A stretch of DNA of 64,000 nt, taken from Marsupella aquatica (lineage: Eukaryota > Marchantiophyta). This document shows positions 1 through 11,972 of the stretch, in pieces. The notes under the pieces are model-generated. The model was not told where the DNA came from. It searched no databases and worked only from the letters and a program-made list of their open reading frames with translations. How positions within the stretch are numbered: the first letter of the stretch is position 1; each line of letters begins with the position of its first letter. Location: contig OZ316896.1 of assembly GCA_973895155.1 (NCBI GenBank), positions 5,642,001 through 5,706,000 on the forward strand. The letters run 5' to 3'. The position numbers were made by a program, and so were the translations under genes.

Positions 1-560
1 TTGGGATCATCGTCTTGGACAAATTTCTTGATTCGGCTTTAGGGGTGATACCCAAAACTGGGAGAACTATGCCTTGACTTGGTACAAGTCTTGGAAGAAG
101 TCGCAAGAGGACTCCTCCTTGCCGTTAACTTGGGAAATCCTAGTTGAGGGTCTTCGTGCTCATGTCACCACTAAGTACCTAGAGCGGCACGCTTAGAGAT
201 GTGTAACGTAAATGAGCTTTAGGGGTGATATCCAAATGATCATCACTTATTATCAAAACCAGTTGGTGTGTATCCCGACGGGGCAAGAGACACTACATAC
301 ACAACTGCACAACTTTCTAGTGATTCACGAGTGGCGCCATGGGTCATCATTGTAGTAAGGATTGTTCCACCAAAGGTGGCAAGCCGAGCAGAGATGGAGG
401 GCAGAAGGGCATTAAGTAATGCTCTAACCGAAATACCTAGGAGAACTATGCCTTGACTTGGTACAAGTCTTGGTAAATGAGCTTTAGGGGTGATATCCAA
501 AAGCTCATCACTTATTATCAAAACCAGTTGGAAGTTAACGGCAATCACTTATTATGTCAC
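1..560. repeat. Degenerate dispersed repeats
   Basis: Two short modules are repeated here. One, carrying ATGCCTTGACTTGGTACAAG, is at about 60-94 and 439-473. The other, carrying GAGCTTTAGGGGTGATA, is at about 209-264 and 474-530 and partly at 33-52. No convincing gene is seen. It looks like rearranged transposon debris, possibly belonging to the helicase fragment downstream. Confidence 0.6.
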
Positions 561-819
561 AAGTTCTAACGGTAATCTGGGTGTTGCGTTGGTGGATACA
601 GGCGCGGCCGCCTGCTTCATGAGTGGCATGACCTTCGAGTAGTGTTTATGGCATGACTTTGAAGAGGTGCTTGGCGCTCTGCTAACTTGGGCTGGAGCCA
701 AGCAACCAACTCTTCTTGGTAACTACGAGATCGCGATAAGCAAGTCTCGTTTCTGAAATTTCATTGAGCGAATTTTGGATGGACCCTAGCTAAAGATCAA
801 CCACACAGTTCACGAGAAC

Positions 820-1152
820 AAGTTCATCTCGGGATAGCAAACCCATCGGAAATCCACTTTCCCTCTCATGCTCGGATACGCCATAACAGGTCACAAAAGC
901 CAAGGTTGCACACTAGCGGGCAAGGTCGTGCTAGAAATATACAGTGCATTCACACCGGGACTGGTGTACGTTATGTTGAGTAGGGTCACAAATAGAGCAT
1001 CCATGCGCATTGTTGGAGATCTTACGCCGCCGGACTTCAAAGTGTTCCACTTACCAATTCGTCGTGTTCAACAAGCAGATGTCGACCACCAAAGGCAACA
1101 AGGCAGCGAAGGCATCACAACAACAATGAGAAACAATGACAGGCGCAAATAG
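820..1152 (+). pseudogene. Pif1/Helitron-type helicase, C-terminal fragment
   Basis: The reading frame from about 836 gives a peptide with FPLMLGYAITGHKSQGCTL followed by FTPGLVYVMLSRVT and RIVGDLTPPDF. These match the last helicase motifs (V and VI) of eukaryotic Pif1-like DNA helicases, the type found at the C-terminus of Helitron Rep/helicase proteins. The Walker A and B motifs and any Rep domain are absent, and stops lie directly upstream in the same frame, so this is a 3' remnant. Known for the family: SF1B 5'-3' DNA helicase activity. Inferred: the source was a Helitron rather than the cellular PIF1 gene; the fragment alone cannot tell these apart. Confidence 0.6.
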
Positions 1153-1323
1153 CAATCCGACGAGCGCTACTCCTACAACAGTTTAGGTAAACAGTGTCCA
1201 CATCATACTTCACCTTGTTGATGCAAGCGATATACAATGAAATGATGATACGAAAGTTGCAAGATTCATTAACATTGACGGGCACTATTGTTCTAACACA
1301 TTGTTCACGTCTTTCCTATGCAG

Positions 1324-1948
1324 CCCATGACAGCCGTGGAGATGGCAAGGATGATCATGAGAGAGCTGCCGTCGGATGACTTCCGGACTGACGAGGAGGT
1401 AACGGCTAAACAAATTGATTTCGGCAACGGTCTCGGAATCGAGACAACTGAGATGGTGAACGGGATCAAGAGGAGAGATCTGTCGAAGATGATCGAGGAG
1501 AGGAAAGTGTTCAAGGCAGACTTCTACGATCATTACGGAGATAAACCGGCGACTGGTAAGCACAAAGAGAAAACCCCCAATAAAAAATGAATTCAACCAT
1601 CTCATGCACACATTAAGCACTAACTCCGTGTTGAAAACAAATGCAGGTGTCATGAAGGAGATTCTTAGGTACATGGCAGTTCCGTTCGAGGAAGACCAGC
1701 TCACTTACAAGGACGGGATGCGCGAGTACATCCAGGTCACAAAGGGAGCTCGTCTAGAGCAACTGACCAGATTGAGGCATGATTTCAAGATGCCACTTGA
1801 TATGTTGGTAGGGCTGACACATCAGCAATCCCAGTCCCTGATCGACAGGGTGAGGAGGAGCAGCAACCAGGGGCTGCTATCTGACGTCCCTGCCCAAACA
1901 ACAACGGAACAACCCACCACATCCAAGCGCAAATTCAACGCAATGTGA
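1324..1948 (+). CDS. Two-exon gene, unknown function (partial 5' end)
   Basis: Two coding blocks, 1324-1555 and 1647-1948, join in phase across a 91-bp intron (donor gtaagc, acceptor atgcag). The joined frame gives about 178 residues and ends in TSKRKFNAM. The upstream edge at 1324 is itself preceded by a pyrimidine-rich tract and cag, so this is probably an internal exon with the true start further upstream; an in-frame ATG at 1318 is the alternative. The protein is charged and has no motif I recognise. It follows the helicase remnant by about 170 bp and may belong to the same transposon or to a captured gene fragment. Confidence 0.4.
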
Positions 1949-2965
1949 CAGTTGTTTCCATGATGTAGTACAAGTTTCATTTTTCAGAACAATGTGGTGT
2001 ATCATGCAAAAACAAATTATGACATGTCCCAATAAAGATACCCATTGCCGGAAACATATTTATCTATATCAAAAATAACTATCTACTTTTTAACACATTT
2101 TTTATTTGTATCAATAACTATCCACTTTTCAATCTCAATCGAATAAAAACAGGTGGGGGTCCACGAACTAATTTTGGCTTTTCTTGGGGTTTTCCCTTGT
2201 TGCTTTCCCTTTATTTGATCTCCTGTCTCTTAGATCTTGTCCCCTGGATGAATCTTGTCCCCTGGATGACTGCCTTTTGGTTTTTGACAGTGAGTTATAT
2301 GTATCTGCTAGGCGTTTGTCTTGTTGATTAGCCAGTTTCCCACCTAGCCACACCCCATGTTAGCCAAAATCTGATAATTATCCTTAAATATAACTTTTGC
2401 CATTTGTAAAAGAAAAAGAATCCTAAATAATTACCTTGGTTCTTGCAATGATATTTGGTACAAAGCACATTTGTTCCCACCAAAGAAAATAGGAGGCCCT
2501 TCTTGTTATAACAATAGACTCCGGACCAAACTCGTTTGAAATGAAGGTCAATAAATTGCAACTCCATTGAATGGAGGAGCCCAAGTTTAGCCACAGAGGT
2601 AGTCTAAAATTCAAGACAATATAAACACTACACATTAGCATTTATTTGGGATCACTGCTTGCCGTGTAGGATATGTAAACACCCTACCTGAATGGGCCCC
2701 AGATTCATGTAAAACCAATTGCATCAGTTTCTCCTCATTGTATGGTCTGACCAAATTTTGTCAGGGAGGAATTTAAAAGAAACAATGGTCCCCACTTCTT
2801 GTAAGGCCACTCTAAAGTACTCAAGGGAACCCATAGTACTCATTTGAACACATACAGTATTAAAGAACATATCCTATTAAACCCAGATGACACTACTGCA
2901 GTTGAAGAAGGGGATACTTTCCCTTCGTTTCTCCCTTTTATTGGGCCTCCTGCCTTTGGCATCTT
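1949..2965. other. Intergenic, no gene seen
   Basis: AT-rich sequence with only short ORFs on both strands. An 18-bp tandem duplication containing TTGTCCCCTGGATGA lies near 2236-2271. Nothing else is supported. Confidence 0.5.
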
Positions 2966-2970
2966 CTCTC

Positions 2971-3314
2971 TGTTGAGCATAGACGACATTCGCAACGGCA
3001 AGCCCATGAACCATCCAACGCACAATAGTCGACACAGAGAGATACGTGGTTCACCTCCACATGAGGCTACGTCCACGGGAACACACAAGAGCTTTACTGC
3101 ACTCTAGGCCGACCGGCCATACCAAACATCCACAGCACAAGCTCTCCCTATCTCTCAACTAGCTCCGTAACAATGAGCCTAAGTTCCACCAGGGTCTAGC
3201 ATCAGCCCTGGCTATATGCACACCAACACTACCGCTAACATTAGCTAAGTCCTAACCAGAGTTAGACTAACTGTGGTTAGCTCATGAGTCACAAGACTAG
3301 AGCAATATCTAACA
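2971..3314 (-). mobile_element. Solo LTR of a Ty1/copia element
   Basis: A 344-bp block starts TGTTGAGCATAGACGAC and ends TCTAACA, so it has the TG...CA ends of an LTR. It is flanked by a perfect 5-bp target duplication, CTCTC (2966-2970 and 3315-3319). Its left part closely matches the LTRs of copia element A (26928-27271), while its right part matches the LTRs of element B. There is no internal region, so it is a product of LTR-LTR recombination. The minus orientation is taken from elements A and B. Confidence 0.93.
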
Positions 3315-3319
3315 CTCTC

Positions 3320-6300
3320 CTTATGTGGGCCTCCCTTTGGTATGTTGTCTTAAGGTTTGATTTTTTCTGGTTCTTTGGCAATTGATATATATAAACTAGG
3401 ATACTATCTCTCACTTGATTCAATCAATCATGAGATTGTTGAACTTACCTCAGGGTGCAACTGAAGACTCCAGCCGAGGAATGTTTTGCCTAATCCACAC
3501 GCAAGACCCCAAACTGCAAAAGGGATTGGAGGCATTCAAGTGAATCAAGTGGGATGATTTGTGAATCCGGATTATCAAGGAGGTTGTTAACCCCATCAAT
3601 AATCATTCACCTATATCAACGAAGCTCACCAGCCTTGCCCAATTCAGACAACGTCTTGACGGTCATCTGTTTTTCAACTCATAAAATTTGCACTTGGCTG
3701 ACCTTGATGATTCACTTTTTACCTATGAATAGACTAAATACAATAGCCTTAGTGTATGTGAGAAGTTATGCTCAAGGAGGTGACACTGAATTTGACTCCA
3801 GTCTTTTTTTCTAAGGCTGATTAGTTAACGCTTTACTCTGGCACACTCACTTTCCATTTCTTATCCAATTGACACTTAACAAGTTGACCTTACTTGCTTA
3901 TAGAGGGGTGACAATTTCCAATCCTTCAATCTACTGAGCTAAGCAGAGAAGCTTCAGTAGCGACCATCTTCATGAACCAATGCTAGATTCGATGTATTGC
4001 CACAACTACACCCACACATCGCTCAAAGAATGATGGAAACCTACCGCCGGTCAATCAATCTAGCAATGCGGATTAGGCACATTCAACTGAGATTGAGAAC
4101 TTTCTTGAAGTAACAAGCCCACGGTATCTGCATCATCGCTACGAAGGGGAAAGGAGATCTTGCCAAACCAACTCCCTCCCATCTCAGTGTTGTTCTAGTG
4201 GTGACCTTCTTACCCGTAGAAGCTCCTTGTAGCTCCACTACTATAATGTTGACAGACAGATATGTTGACTATATAGACAGCTAATGTTGACTATAAAGTT
4301 TGGCAGACAACTATGGGAGTGCTTGCAAACAAACTGAACATCCGTCTCCTTATTTTTCTGGTTTCCGTGATCACTAGGTCTCTCAACAAGTGCAACCGTG
4401 TAGATTTTGTGGGATGGAGGGGTGGAGACGTTTGCTTGAATGTACAACAACAGGAAAGGGTTTATCAGCGACCGAAGGGTGAGATTGAATAGGTTTTGCA
4501 GGGGAGTGCCTTTGTGATGTCTACAACGTGACCATGGATGGGTTTGGCAGGGACATACCTTGGGGCGTTTACCTAGTGTATATATGCTAGTACCACGTGC
4601 AATTGTAGCCTAATTAAAATACTCGTATTTTTGCTTAGCAATTTGGGGAATATACCTATTTTATTTTTTGGGGGTCAATATATTGAGGGGTATTTTAACT
4701 TCTAAAATTATCATTTTGAAAAATAAACATACCTATTTTGCTTGCAAAATTTTGTTTGTTAACCAACACATCTACCGCGGCGCCAGAGACATTAACCCTT
4801 CAATGTCAGACACTTACAAATGTATCAACGGTACATGTAAGGTTCAACTAAGGTTTAACTCAGTAGATTGTGACTTTGCAACATAGGATACTTGATGCAC
4901 AATACAAGTAATTTCAACAACTTGCATGAAAGATGTTGAAGATCAAACATGAATTTAATGCATTAAAGAAGTTGAAAATCAATCTTCTATAGAAGGTTAT
5001 CTACTATTTTTGGTTAAATTTCTTAAAATTATAAGCTTTGGACATAATCAAGCAAGCCTTGTTATAAATAATATTGATCTAGGTATTTATTAGAAACATG
5101 TATTTACATCTCCAAATCACTAGCTAATGATGCTACAAGATTAAAAGACTTGTATACCTGTAGGTAAAATAATTGAACTCCCAAATTAGCCCAAATTCTG
5201 GAAAATTAGAGCCGCCTCCACTCTTTGCTCTTATCACTTTAGGGTGCTATAACAACATTACCCTACAATGAATATTTACTATTACTCACACCTATCCAAG
5301 CTTGCTCCAAGGTTGGCAATATGTCATTATATGAAGTATCAATATATATCTTATGTATTTTTCAAGGCATTTTATATGTGGACTAATAGGACAATGCCAA
5401 ATGGACCAATGAAACTATGACATTTGTCATGTAATATGTTTTGGAAAATAACCTATTTTGTAAATTACTTTTTTCTAAAATAAAAATAATGAAGTGCCTA
5501 TTTGACTTTATAAACTCATCCAATGGCTTAAAACACCTTCTTTTGCATCTTATGCTTTTTAATACTATGGCTAATTTTTATCGAAAGTACCTATTTTGGA
5601 TCGGCATGTGGTTCCTAAAGTTTTTGATAGTCGACCCCCCGAGGGACATACCTCCGAGTTACAAGGGTGGGACGTTTTGCTGCCATGATGAGACACATTG
5701 CCCATTGAGGACTAGCGGTGCTTTGCGATAGCTTTGGACAGCTCCTAGAAGCAGTCAACAAGAATGAATTTAGGCAATGAAGGCAATTGCCCCAATTTTT
5801 GGTTCAAAACTAGCTATTCTACTCAATGCCAAATGTGAACCAATAAGCGTGGATCGATTCTTCACCATGAGATTGATTCAATGTAGAGTATCATTTTGGC
5901 TGAAGCATCGTCCTTCATTAGCTCACTGACATTTACAAGAACAAGTAATAATATTTTGAAGCACATTACTCTCAGTCGAGTTGACAAACAATGTGATTCA
6001 TTACTCAAGCTCAATGCAGTCAGGCAAAAAAAGACTACTTGCTCTTGGTTGAGTTGACAAGTAGGCGTGAATATTCCTTCAAACAATGCAGAGAAGCGCA
6101 ACATAGGGTCGAGGCAATGTAAACAATTTTTTTATGATAAAGAGGCTTCAACTTGAAGTTTGCATAAGGAACATCAATCGGAAGAATGAACATCTTTGGC
6201 GTACCTGTGCCACTCACGATCTTGCCTTGGCATTTTTGTGTAATGTGGATCGGGCTTAAGAATCATTTTAGCCTTCGCCCAATACTCCCGAATCAGCTTC

Positions 6301-6919
6301 CCCTCGTTGCCATTCTTTGTCGTCGCTGCCTCAATTGTTATTACATGTGGAAGTAACCTCTATATTCTTGAATGCAACACAACAAAACAATGATCTAAAC
6401 ACTCCCTGAACTCTTTTCATTCCCGCATGTCCTCTAATCTCCATTTATCCTTTGGTTCGATGATCTGCTGCTTAAACAAATTTTTCTCAATCAACTTCTC
6501 AAGATAAACTTCAACCACATTAGGCCTGGATGTAGCTTGTGAGGTAACTGCCCTCCTTGTTGTTCCTCGTCGTGGGCCGTGTGGTGTCCTGCGAGTTGAC
6601 TGAGGCAAAGTCAATCTAGGTGCTGCCTGAGAAGCATTGGGAGATCTTGTTCTCAGCGGTGTTAAGGCTAGCTCAGGTTCATCCGGTTGAAGATAACCAT
6701 GCTCAAACACTCTGTAGCTCTACCAGGCTTTTGAATTCTCCGCCCACTAGGGGTTTAGTTTTCTTTGCTCCTTTGGGGGCTCTTGGGTTTTTGTGGTTGT
6801 TCCTCCGTTGTGATGGGTCTCCTTGCCTTGTTCCACCTCTTGGGTCTTCTTGAGTTCTTGGGTCCATTCTCTCTTCTGTTTCCTTCCCTTTTATTATATC
6901 TATATTGTGTGCTTTGCCT
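3320..6919. other. Intergenic, short unsupported ORFs
   Basis: A 3.6-kb AT-rich stretch with no recognisable gene. The longest ORF here, minus strand 6417-6710 (97 codons), is proline- and arginine-rich in its middle and unrecognised. The phrase ACCTATTTT recurs near 4651, 4731, 5449 and 5590, and a 12-bp direct repeat AGGGACATACCT lies at 4549 and 5642. This suggests old insertions, but no inverted repeats or coding domains were found. Confidence 0.4.
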
Positions 6920-7065
6920 CTGGCACCCTTTCTCCCAGTTTGGCGTTTTTGTCCTCTGGCACTTTGATATATAAAGTAAATTGAAGAAACAGCTGGCACC
7001 CTTTCTTCCAGTTTGGCGTTTTTGTCCTCTGGCACTTTGATATACAAAGTAAATGGAAGAAACAG
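6920..7065. repeat. Tandem duplication, 73-bp unit x2
   Basis: Two adjacent 73-bp copies (6920-6992, 6993-7065) begin CTGGCACCCTTTCT and differ at only a few positions. They lie about 1 kb upstream of the MDR gene. No coding role is apparent. Confidence 0.9.
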
Positions 7066-7479
7066 CAGAAGTTTATGACAGACCAAAAAGTTTGATTCGA
7101 AGTACTGCCTTATCTGTAATATGACGAGCCGCCAGCAGTGGCAGGTTCGACGACGTCATCATGGACTTCAGGATCGTTGGAGACGTCATGGATTGCAGTC
7201 TTCCCATTGTACAAATCCCTTTCGTGCCGGTCGTCTAGAAGTTCTACTGCTCGAGCTACTGTTACAGGGTGCTTATTTCAGGGGCAGCATTCTTGCTATC
7301 TGTTCTTTGTTAGGAGATTTTTCATGGAGAAGAGAATGTCCTGTTCCAGTTCCCGAGTAACTCTTCACATTTCTGTCGTTTGAAAGCTCGCCATCCGAGA
7401 GGTCGTGCTTGGATTGCTTCCTCGGATTACTGTCGTGACGTCCTCTTTCTCGAGCTTGCATTCAGTTGGCTTCACTTGT

Positions 7480-7825
7480 AAGCAGTTCTGCAGAGACACG
7501 ACGGATCTGGTGTATTTTTTTGCCTTGAAATTTTTATTGAACTCCACAACATATCCAGTATACCACGGATTAGCTGATGATATTGTGCTTTGCAAGCAGT
7601 TCTGCAGAGCCATGACGGGTCTTATGTATTTTTGTTGCCTTGAAAATTTCATTGAATTCCACGACATATCCAGTATACCACGAATTAGCTGATGATATTG
7701 TGCTTTGCAAGCAGTTCTGCACAGCGGTGACAGATCTGTTATATATATTTTTTGCCTTGAAACTTTGATTGAATCCCATGTATATATGCAGTATACCACG
7801 GATCAGCTGATGATTTTGCGCTGCG
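7480..7825. repeat. Tandem repeat, about 115-bp unit x3
   Basis: Three copies start AAGCAGTTCTGCA at 7480, 7594 and 7709, with periods of 114 and 115 bp. Each carries the shared phrases CAGTATACCACG and AGCTGATGAT. The third copy is the most diverged. The array ends about 185 bp before the start codon of the MDR gene, so it may lie in that gene's promoter. Confidence 0.92.
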
Positions 7826-8010
7826 TCTGACGGAGAATAGAAGCTGCCATTGAGCACTAGCTTGCTGGCCGACAGTGGACTTAGTGACTGATAGACTGGA
7901 GGAAGGTTTCCACCGACCACGGCATGTTGGTGACGTTTCCTCGTTTAATCTTCTGGGAATTCGGGAAGACAATTCAATAACGTAGAGCGTGGTGTGTGTG
8001 AATTATCATC

Positions 8011-10323
8011 ATGACTTCGAGAGCGGTGAAGCTGACACGACATTCGGGTAAGCCCGAGGAGATTTATGAGCTGGTCACCGAAGCGAAGCCACGAGCATCT
8101 CCGGGTCACGTTGTGATTCGCATGACCCTAATGCCTGTGAATCCGAAAGATCTCCAAAATGGCGCAGGGCGCATGTGGCTTACGCTCGATCTGAAGGACA
8201 TCTACGTCGGTGCTGAAGGGACTGGTGTTGTAGAAGAGGTGATCGTCCACAATTCTCCAGCCCGTGATGTCCAGAATCAGTAACGAATGAAAAACATTTT
8301 CAATTTCTTTGGGAGCTCGCACTTAGGGCAAACTCTCAACAGTTGTGGATGCATTTTGTGATATTTCCCTCCTCTGTCGCAATAACTCCGACTGACAAAC
8401 TGTCAAATGCTTTGAACTTCCGCAACTCTGTATTTTTCTCATGCCACTGGTATGACATCAACCTCTTACTCCGTCTCTTATTCTATGAGTTGGAAAGCAT
8501 GAAGTGTGGAGTTAGCGTTATCCCTCATATGTGGGGATTGTAGATTCATCTCCCAAAGGATCTGTTTCTGTGTCTTAGCAATCCCGCCGAGTCAGCAAGG
8601 AATTGCACCCGCTCTGACTCGTAGAATCTAGATGCAATTAATTTCATTCACGAGAATTGTTTCGATCACATTCATTTGGTGGTGCGAGTGTTAATTCTCC
8701 GGAAGACATCCTGTGAATTCCATACAGGTCGGAGAAGGGGTGACCAATTTTATTGTGGGACAAAGAGTCATACCTTTGATATTCGATCGGTACGTTGCTG
8801 AAGGATTTGGTGTCTGGAGAGACTATGTGGAGATCCCTGAAGTGGATCTGATTAGTGTACCGGAGGATGTTCCTGATGAATTAGCTGCTCAATTTTTCAT
8901 CACCCCTTGGCTCGTCTATGGGATTCTCAAGGAGATTGATATACCCAAGGGAGGTTATCTTGTTTCAAATGCTGCTGGATCAGTTGTTGGAAGGTGCGTT
9001 TAAGTGATCAGCAGTCTTCTTTGATCAGCAGATCATTAAAGGAAATACGTCCATCAGATTTTTCCTGCAAATGAAATCCACCGCTAGCATTCCAAAAAGC
9101 TTAGACAATGACAATGACTTCCACGTGTTCTACCTGTTGAGCAGACAAATAGTTCAGCTGGCGAAGCATTGGGGCATTAAAACCATCAACGTTGTAAGAA
9201 GACAGGAGCACGTCAAAGATCTAAAAGCTCTAGGGGCAGACGAAGTCATCAATTCCTCGACTGAAGGTGTGACCGTAGATCTGATATGTCCTCTTTCAAA
9301 AATTGCGTGCCTGAACTAAACCAATGTTGAGGGGAGAGTTGGCGTTACGATTTGGTTGCCACATCTCTTATTGAAAGAATTATTCCCCTAGATCATGGTC
9401 TGATGAAAGCCTTGCACTTAGGAATAGCGCTTTTGCCTCTGTATATGTATATGAACAGCTATCCCATCAAATTTCTTGTAATTCCTATTGTAACAGTCAC
9501 ACTGATTATATCCCTCACAAATCGTATGTTCATTACTTTGGGGAATACCTCACCCTTAAGTATTAAAATTAATGCCTTCAAAACGATTCATTGTAGAAAA
9601 TGAAGTCTTATATACTTGACACAATAGGGTGTCCCTGCTTCATTTTGGCAACAATTCGTTTTGGTGTCCAACAGGACATAATTATCCTAGAAGTGCTGAC
9701 AAAAGTGTCTTAAGTCTCTCAGACGTGTTTGCTCGAGTGAAAGAAATTACTGGAGGAAAACTTGCTTACGGCGTTGTTGATCCAGTAGCTGGTGAAAGTA
9801 CAAAGGTCCGCAGAGCCCGACTCTTCCCGACTTCAATTCGAAATACTTCGTTCAAATTACAACAGCGTTACAAAATTCAATGAAATCTTCTTCAATATTC
9901 AATTAGAGGTATTGTATATTCAATTAGAGGTATTGTATATTTAAGGGGGAAGATGGAACTGATTATTGTGTTTTATCTTGGTGTGGAATCTGTGGAATTA
10001 TGATGCAGATCTTAGCTACTTGCGTACGAAATGGTGGCAAAGTCTTTCTCTATGGAAGACAGTCGTCTAACGATGTTATATTCGGTGTAACGGAGTTGGT
10101 CAGACAAGTGAGCTTGCGCTTCTTCATTATCAGTGATCTTGGCCACGATCCTTCGAAAAGAAACGCGACAGTTACTGAAGTGTTCCAACTTCTGCAACAA
10201 GGAGTCATTGAACCAATCGTCGGCAAGAGATTTCTGCTGAAGGACTTCAAAGAAGCTATTATAGAAACTCAGAAGCCGGGTCGTGTTGGGAAGGTTTTAC
10301 TCATGAACGAGTCCCAGACTTAG
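8011..10323 (+). CDS. MDR-family reductase (trans-2-enoyl-CoA reductase / quinone oxidoreductase-like)
   Basis: Five exons join in phase: 8011-8238, 8728-8993, 9145-9266, 9723-9805 and 10009-10323, giving about 337 residues. The introns are 489, 151, 456 and 203 bp, with GT-AG ends. The N-terminal GroES-like fold has PVNPKDLQ and GAEGTGVVEEVGEG. The Rossmann part reads NAAGSVVGRQIVQLAKHWG, then LGADEVI, and ends GRVGKVLLMN. The family (medium-chain dehydrogenases/reductases without zinc) uses NADPH to reduce enoyl or quinone substrates. The arrangement most resembles MECR/ETR1, which acts in mitochondrial fatty acid synthesis. I see no clear targeting peptide, so the cell location is open. 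The start is the first ATG of the frame, and the length is normal for the family. The exact start of exon 5 is the weakest junction. It could equally be an uncharacterised oxidoreductase of the same superfamily. Confidence 0.85.
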
Positions 10324-11972
10324 AAAAAACTTTCTTCAGGGATTCTGTAAAGTTGTCAGGATGCAAAGTTGTAAGCTACACAACGACTTGAAGTGGAAAC
10401 ACTTCAACAATAAGGATACTTTGATACAATGCCAGATTCATCCATTCGAAGTTGCCTTCTGACAGTCAATGTGAAGTTTTCGTGCAAATATACAATTCAC
10501 AGATGCCCAAACCTCGCATATCTCTGTTATATTTTTGCCTTCAAATCGAAAGACCATGCACCCATCAGTAGACTATCATCTTGTGGCATACCCCTGTCGT
10601 TCAACACACGACCGTCTGTCAAGAGGAATCATGCATACTTCAAGGTACTGACCGAATGCGAATGAACACGGACACCAGGTTACGGAAGGGAACATTTCCT
10701 GCGAATTAAAGCTCTGTTTCCATCTCTTTCGCATAAAACGGTTCTTGGCGCCTGTTGCGGATGGTTTCCTTCCAATGTGAAAGTCTTGCCCGAAATGCCT
10801 GGGTCTCTCTGGATACGTTCAGTACTGAACAAGTCTGCAAGAAATGGATCACCAATTGCTGACATCAGAATGACCAGGTCTTTCGCCGTGGATTGTAAGG
10901 CAACAACGAGAGCCGCGAATGCACACTCTGCCTTGACAAGCAGCGCCCATCCTGCAAAGTCTCTCCCGTGTGATCTTTCTTACGTTGGCGCGGCGTCACA
11001 GTCTTGCCCCTGCAGTCATTTCCATCCTTTGTTTATTGCTTGGTGCCCATGTCCTAGTGCAATCTCACCATTCCTAGTCTTGCGGGCAGAGTCAGATCCA
11101 GAGTCAGATCTCAGCTATGCGCCTCTCGAAAAACAAACCTCGACCAATCAGCTGGGGCATATTCGGTCCTCCGGTGGTGACAACAACGTGGTGGACCTTC
11201 ATTTGATGCCTCACCCCTGGCCTTTCAAGTTCGAAAGCTGTCCCGGCCTGCCGTACCACCCCATTTGGCAGCATCCTGCTCACACTCCACAGCCACAAGA
11301 CTTCGTGGCCATTTGACTGGGATAGGACGATCACAATTCGCATCCTTCCTGGTTCTTCGCTCCGCAGCGCTCTTGAATCTTCTGATTGTAGTTTTGTTCT
11401 TTCCTCCAAAGCTAAGATCTTCCTAAACGCGTAGTAGATATCGTACGGGCATTGGATCAATTTCTGTGTAAAGCCAACTTAATCTTAATTTGATCGAGAC
11501 AAAAATGCATGTGAGTTGAACGTATCGTTGACATTACAAAAAATAAAAATAAAAATAAAATGGCAAAATAAAGACTCCTAAGAGAAGCTGCCACAGAGCT
11601 GCAAGACGACGGGAACAGTCATGTCAAACGGGAAGGGATCAAATCAAGTGAAATTGACAATGGTAGAGTGCTAGAAAAAGTGCTCTGAACTTCTATGGGC
11701 TATGGCGAGAGTGTACGTTCCTAAGGTTGCCTTGTGGCACAAGCGATGTCAAAGGACGGGCTGTAGTTCTGTTTCTCCGTACCTTGGAAAGCTGACAGTT
11801 GCTAGGCAGCGGGAAGAGGCAGCGGGAAGAATAGATTCGGATTCCTGACGAGTGGGAAGCATAAATTCGGAGGTCAGCTGGAGAGTCCCTTCATTTGGTC
11901 ACGAGCTTTGAAAGGTTTTGGCTGCCGATTCGTTCATTATTTGTAACTCGATGGCCACGACTAGCTAAGACG
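10324..11972. other. Intergenic between MDR and AVT genes
   Basis: Two overlapping ORFs on opposite strands cover part of this stretch: plus 10777-11316 (179 codons), and a minus frame ending at 10680 that stays open to about 10985. The minus frame reads more like real protein (for example VALQSTAKDLVILMSAIGDP), but I cannot identify it and see no full gene. An AAATAAAAATAAAA run near 11540 and a duplicated CAGCGGGAAGA at about 11810 precede the AVT gene. Confidence 0.35.

Noticed and set aside
560-720. Frame with VDTGAAACFMSG resembling a retropepsin active site
   Set aside because: Short, followed at once by a stop, with no neighbouring retroelement domains in the right order.
4549-5653. 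12-bp direct repeats AGGGACATACCT around a 1.1-kb AT-rich block, as a possible target duplication
   Set aside because: No inverted repeats at the block ends (TTGGGGCG versus TCGGGGGG only) and no coding content; a repeat of this length can occur by chance.
10777-11316. 179-codon plus-strand ORF
   Set aside because: No recognisable domain and it overlaps a minus frame of more protein-like composition; neither can be supported as a gene.
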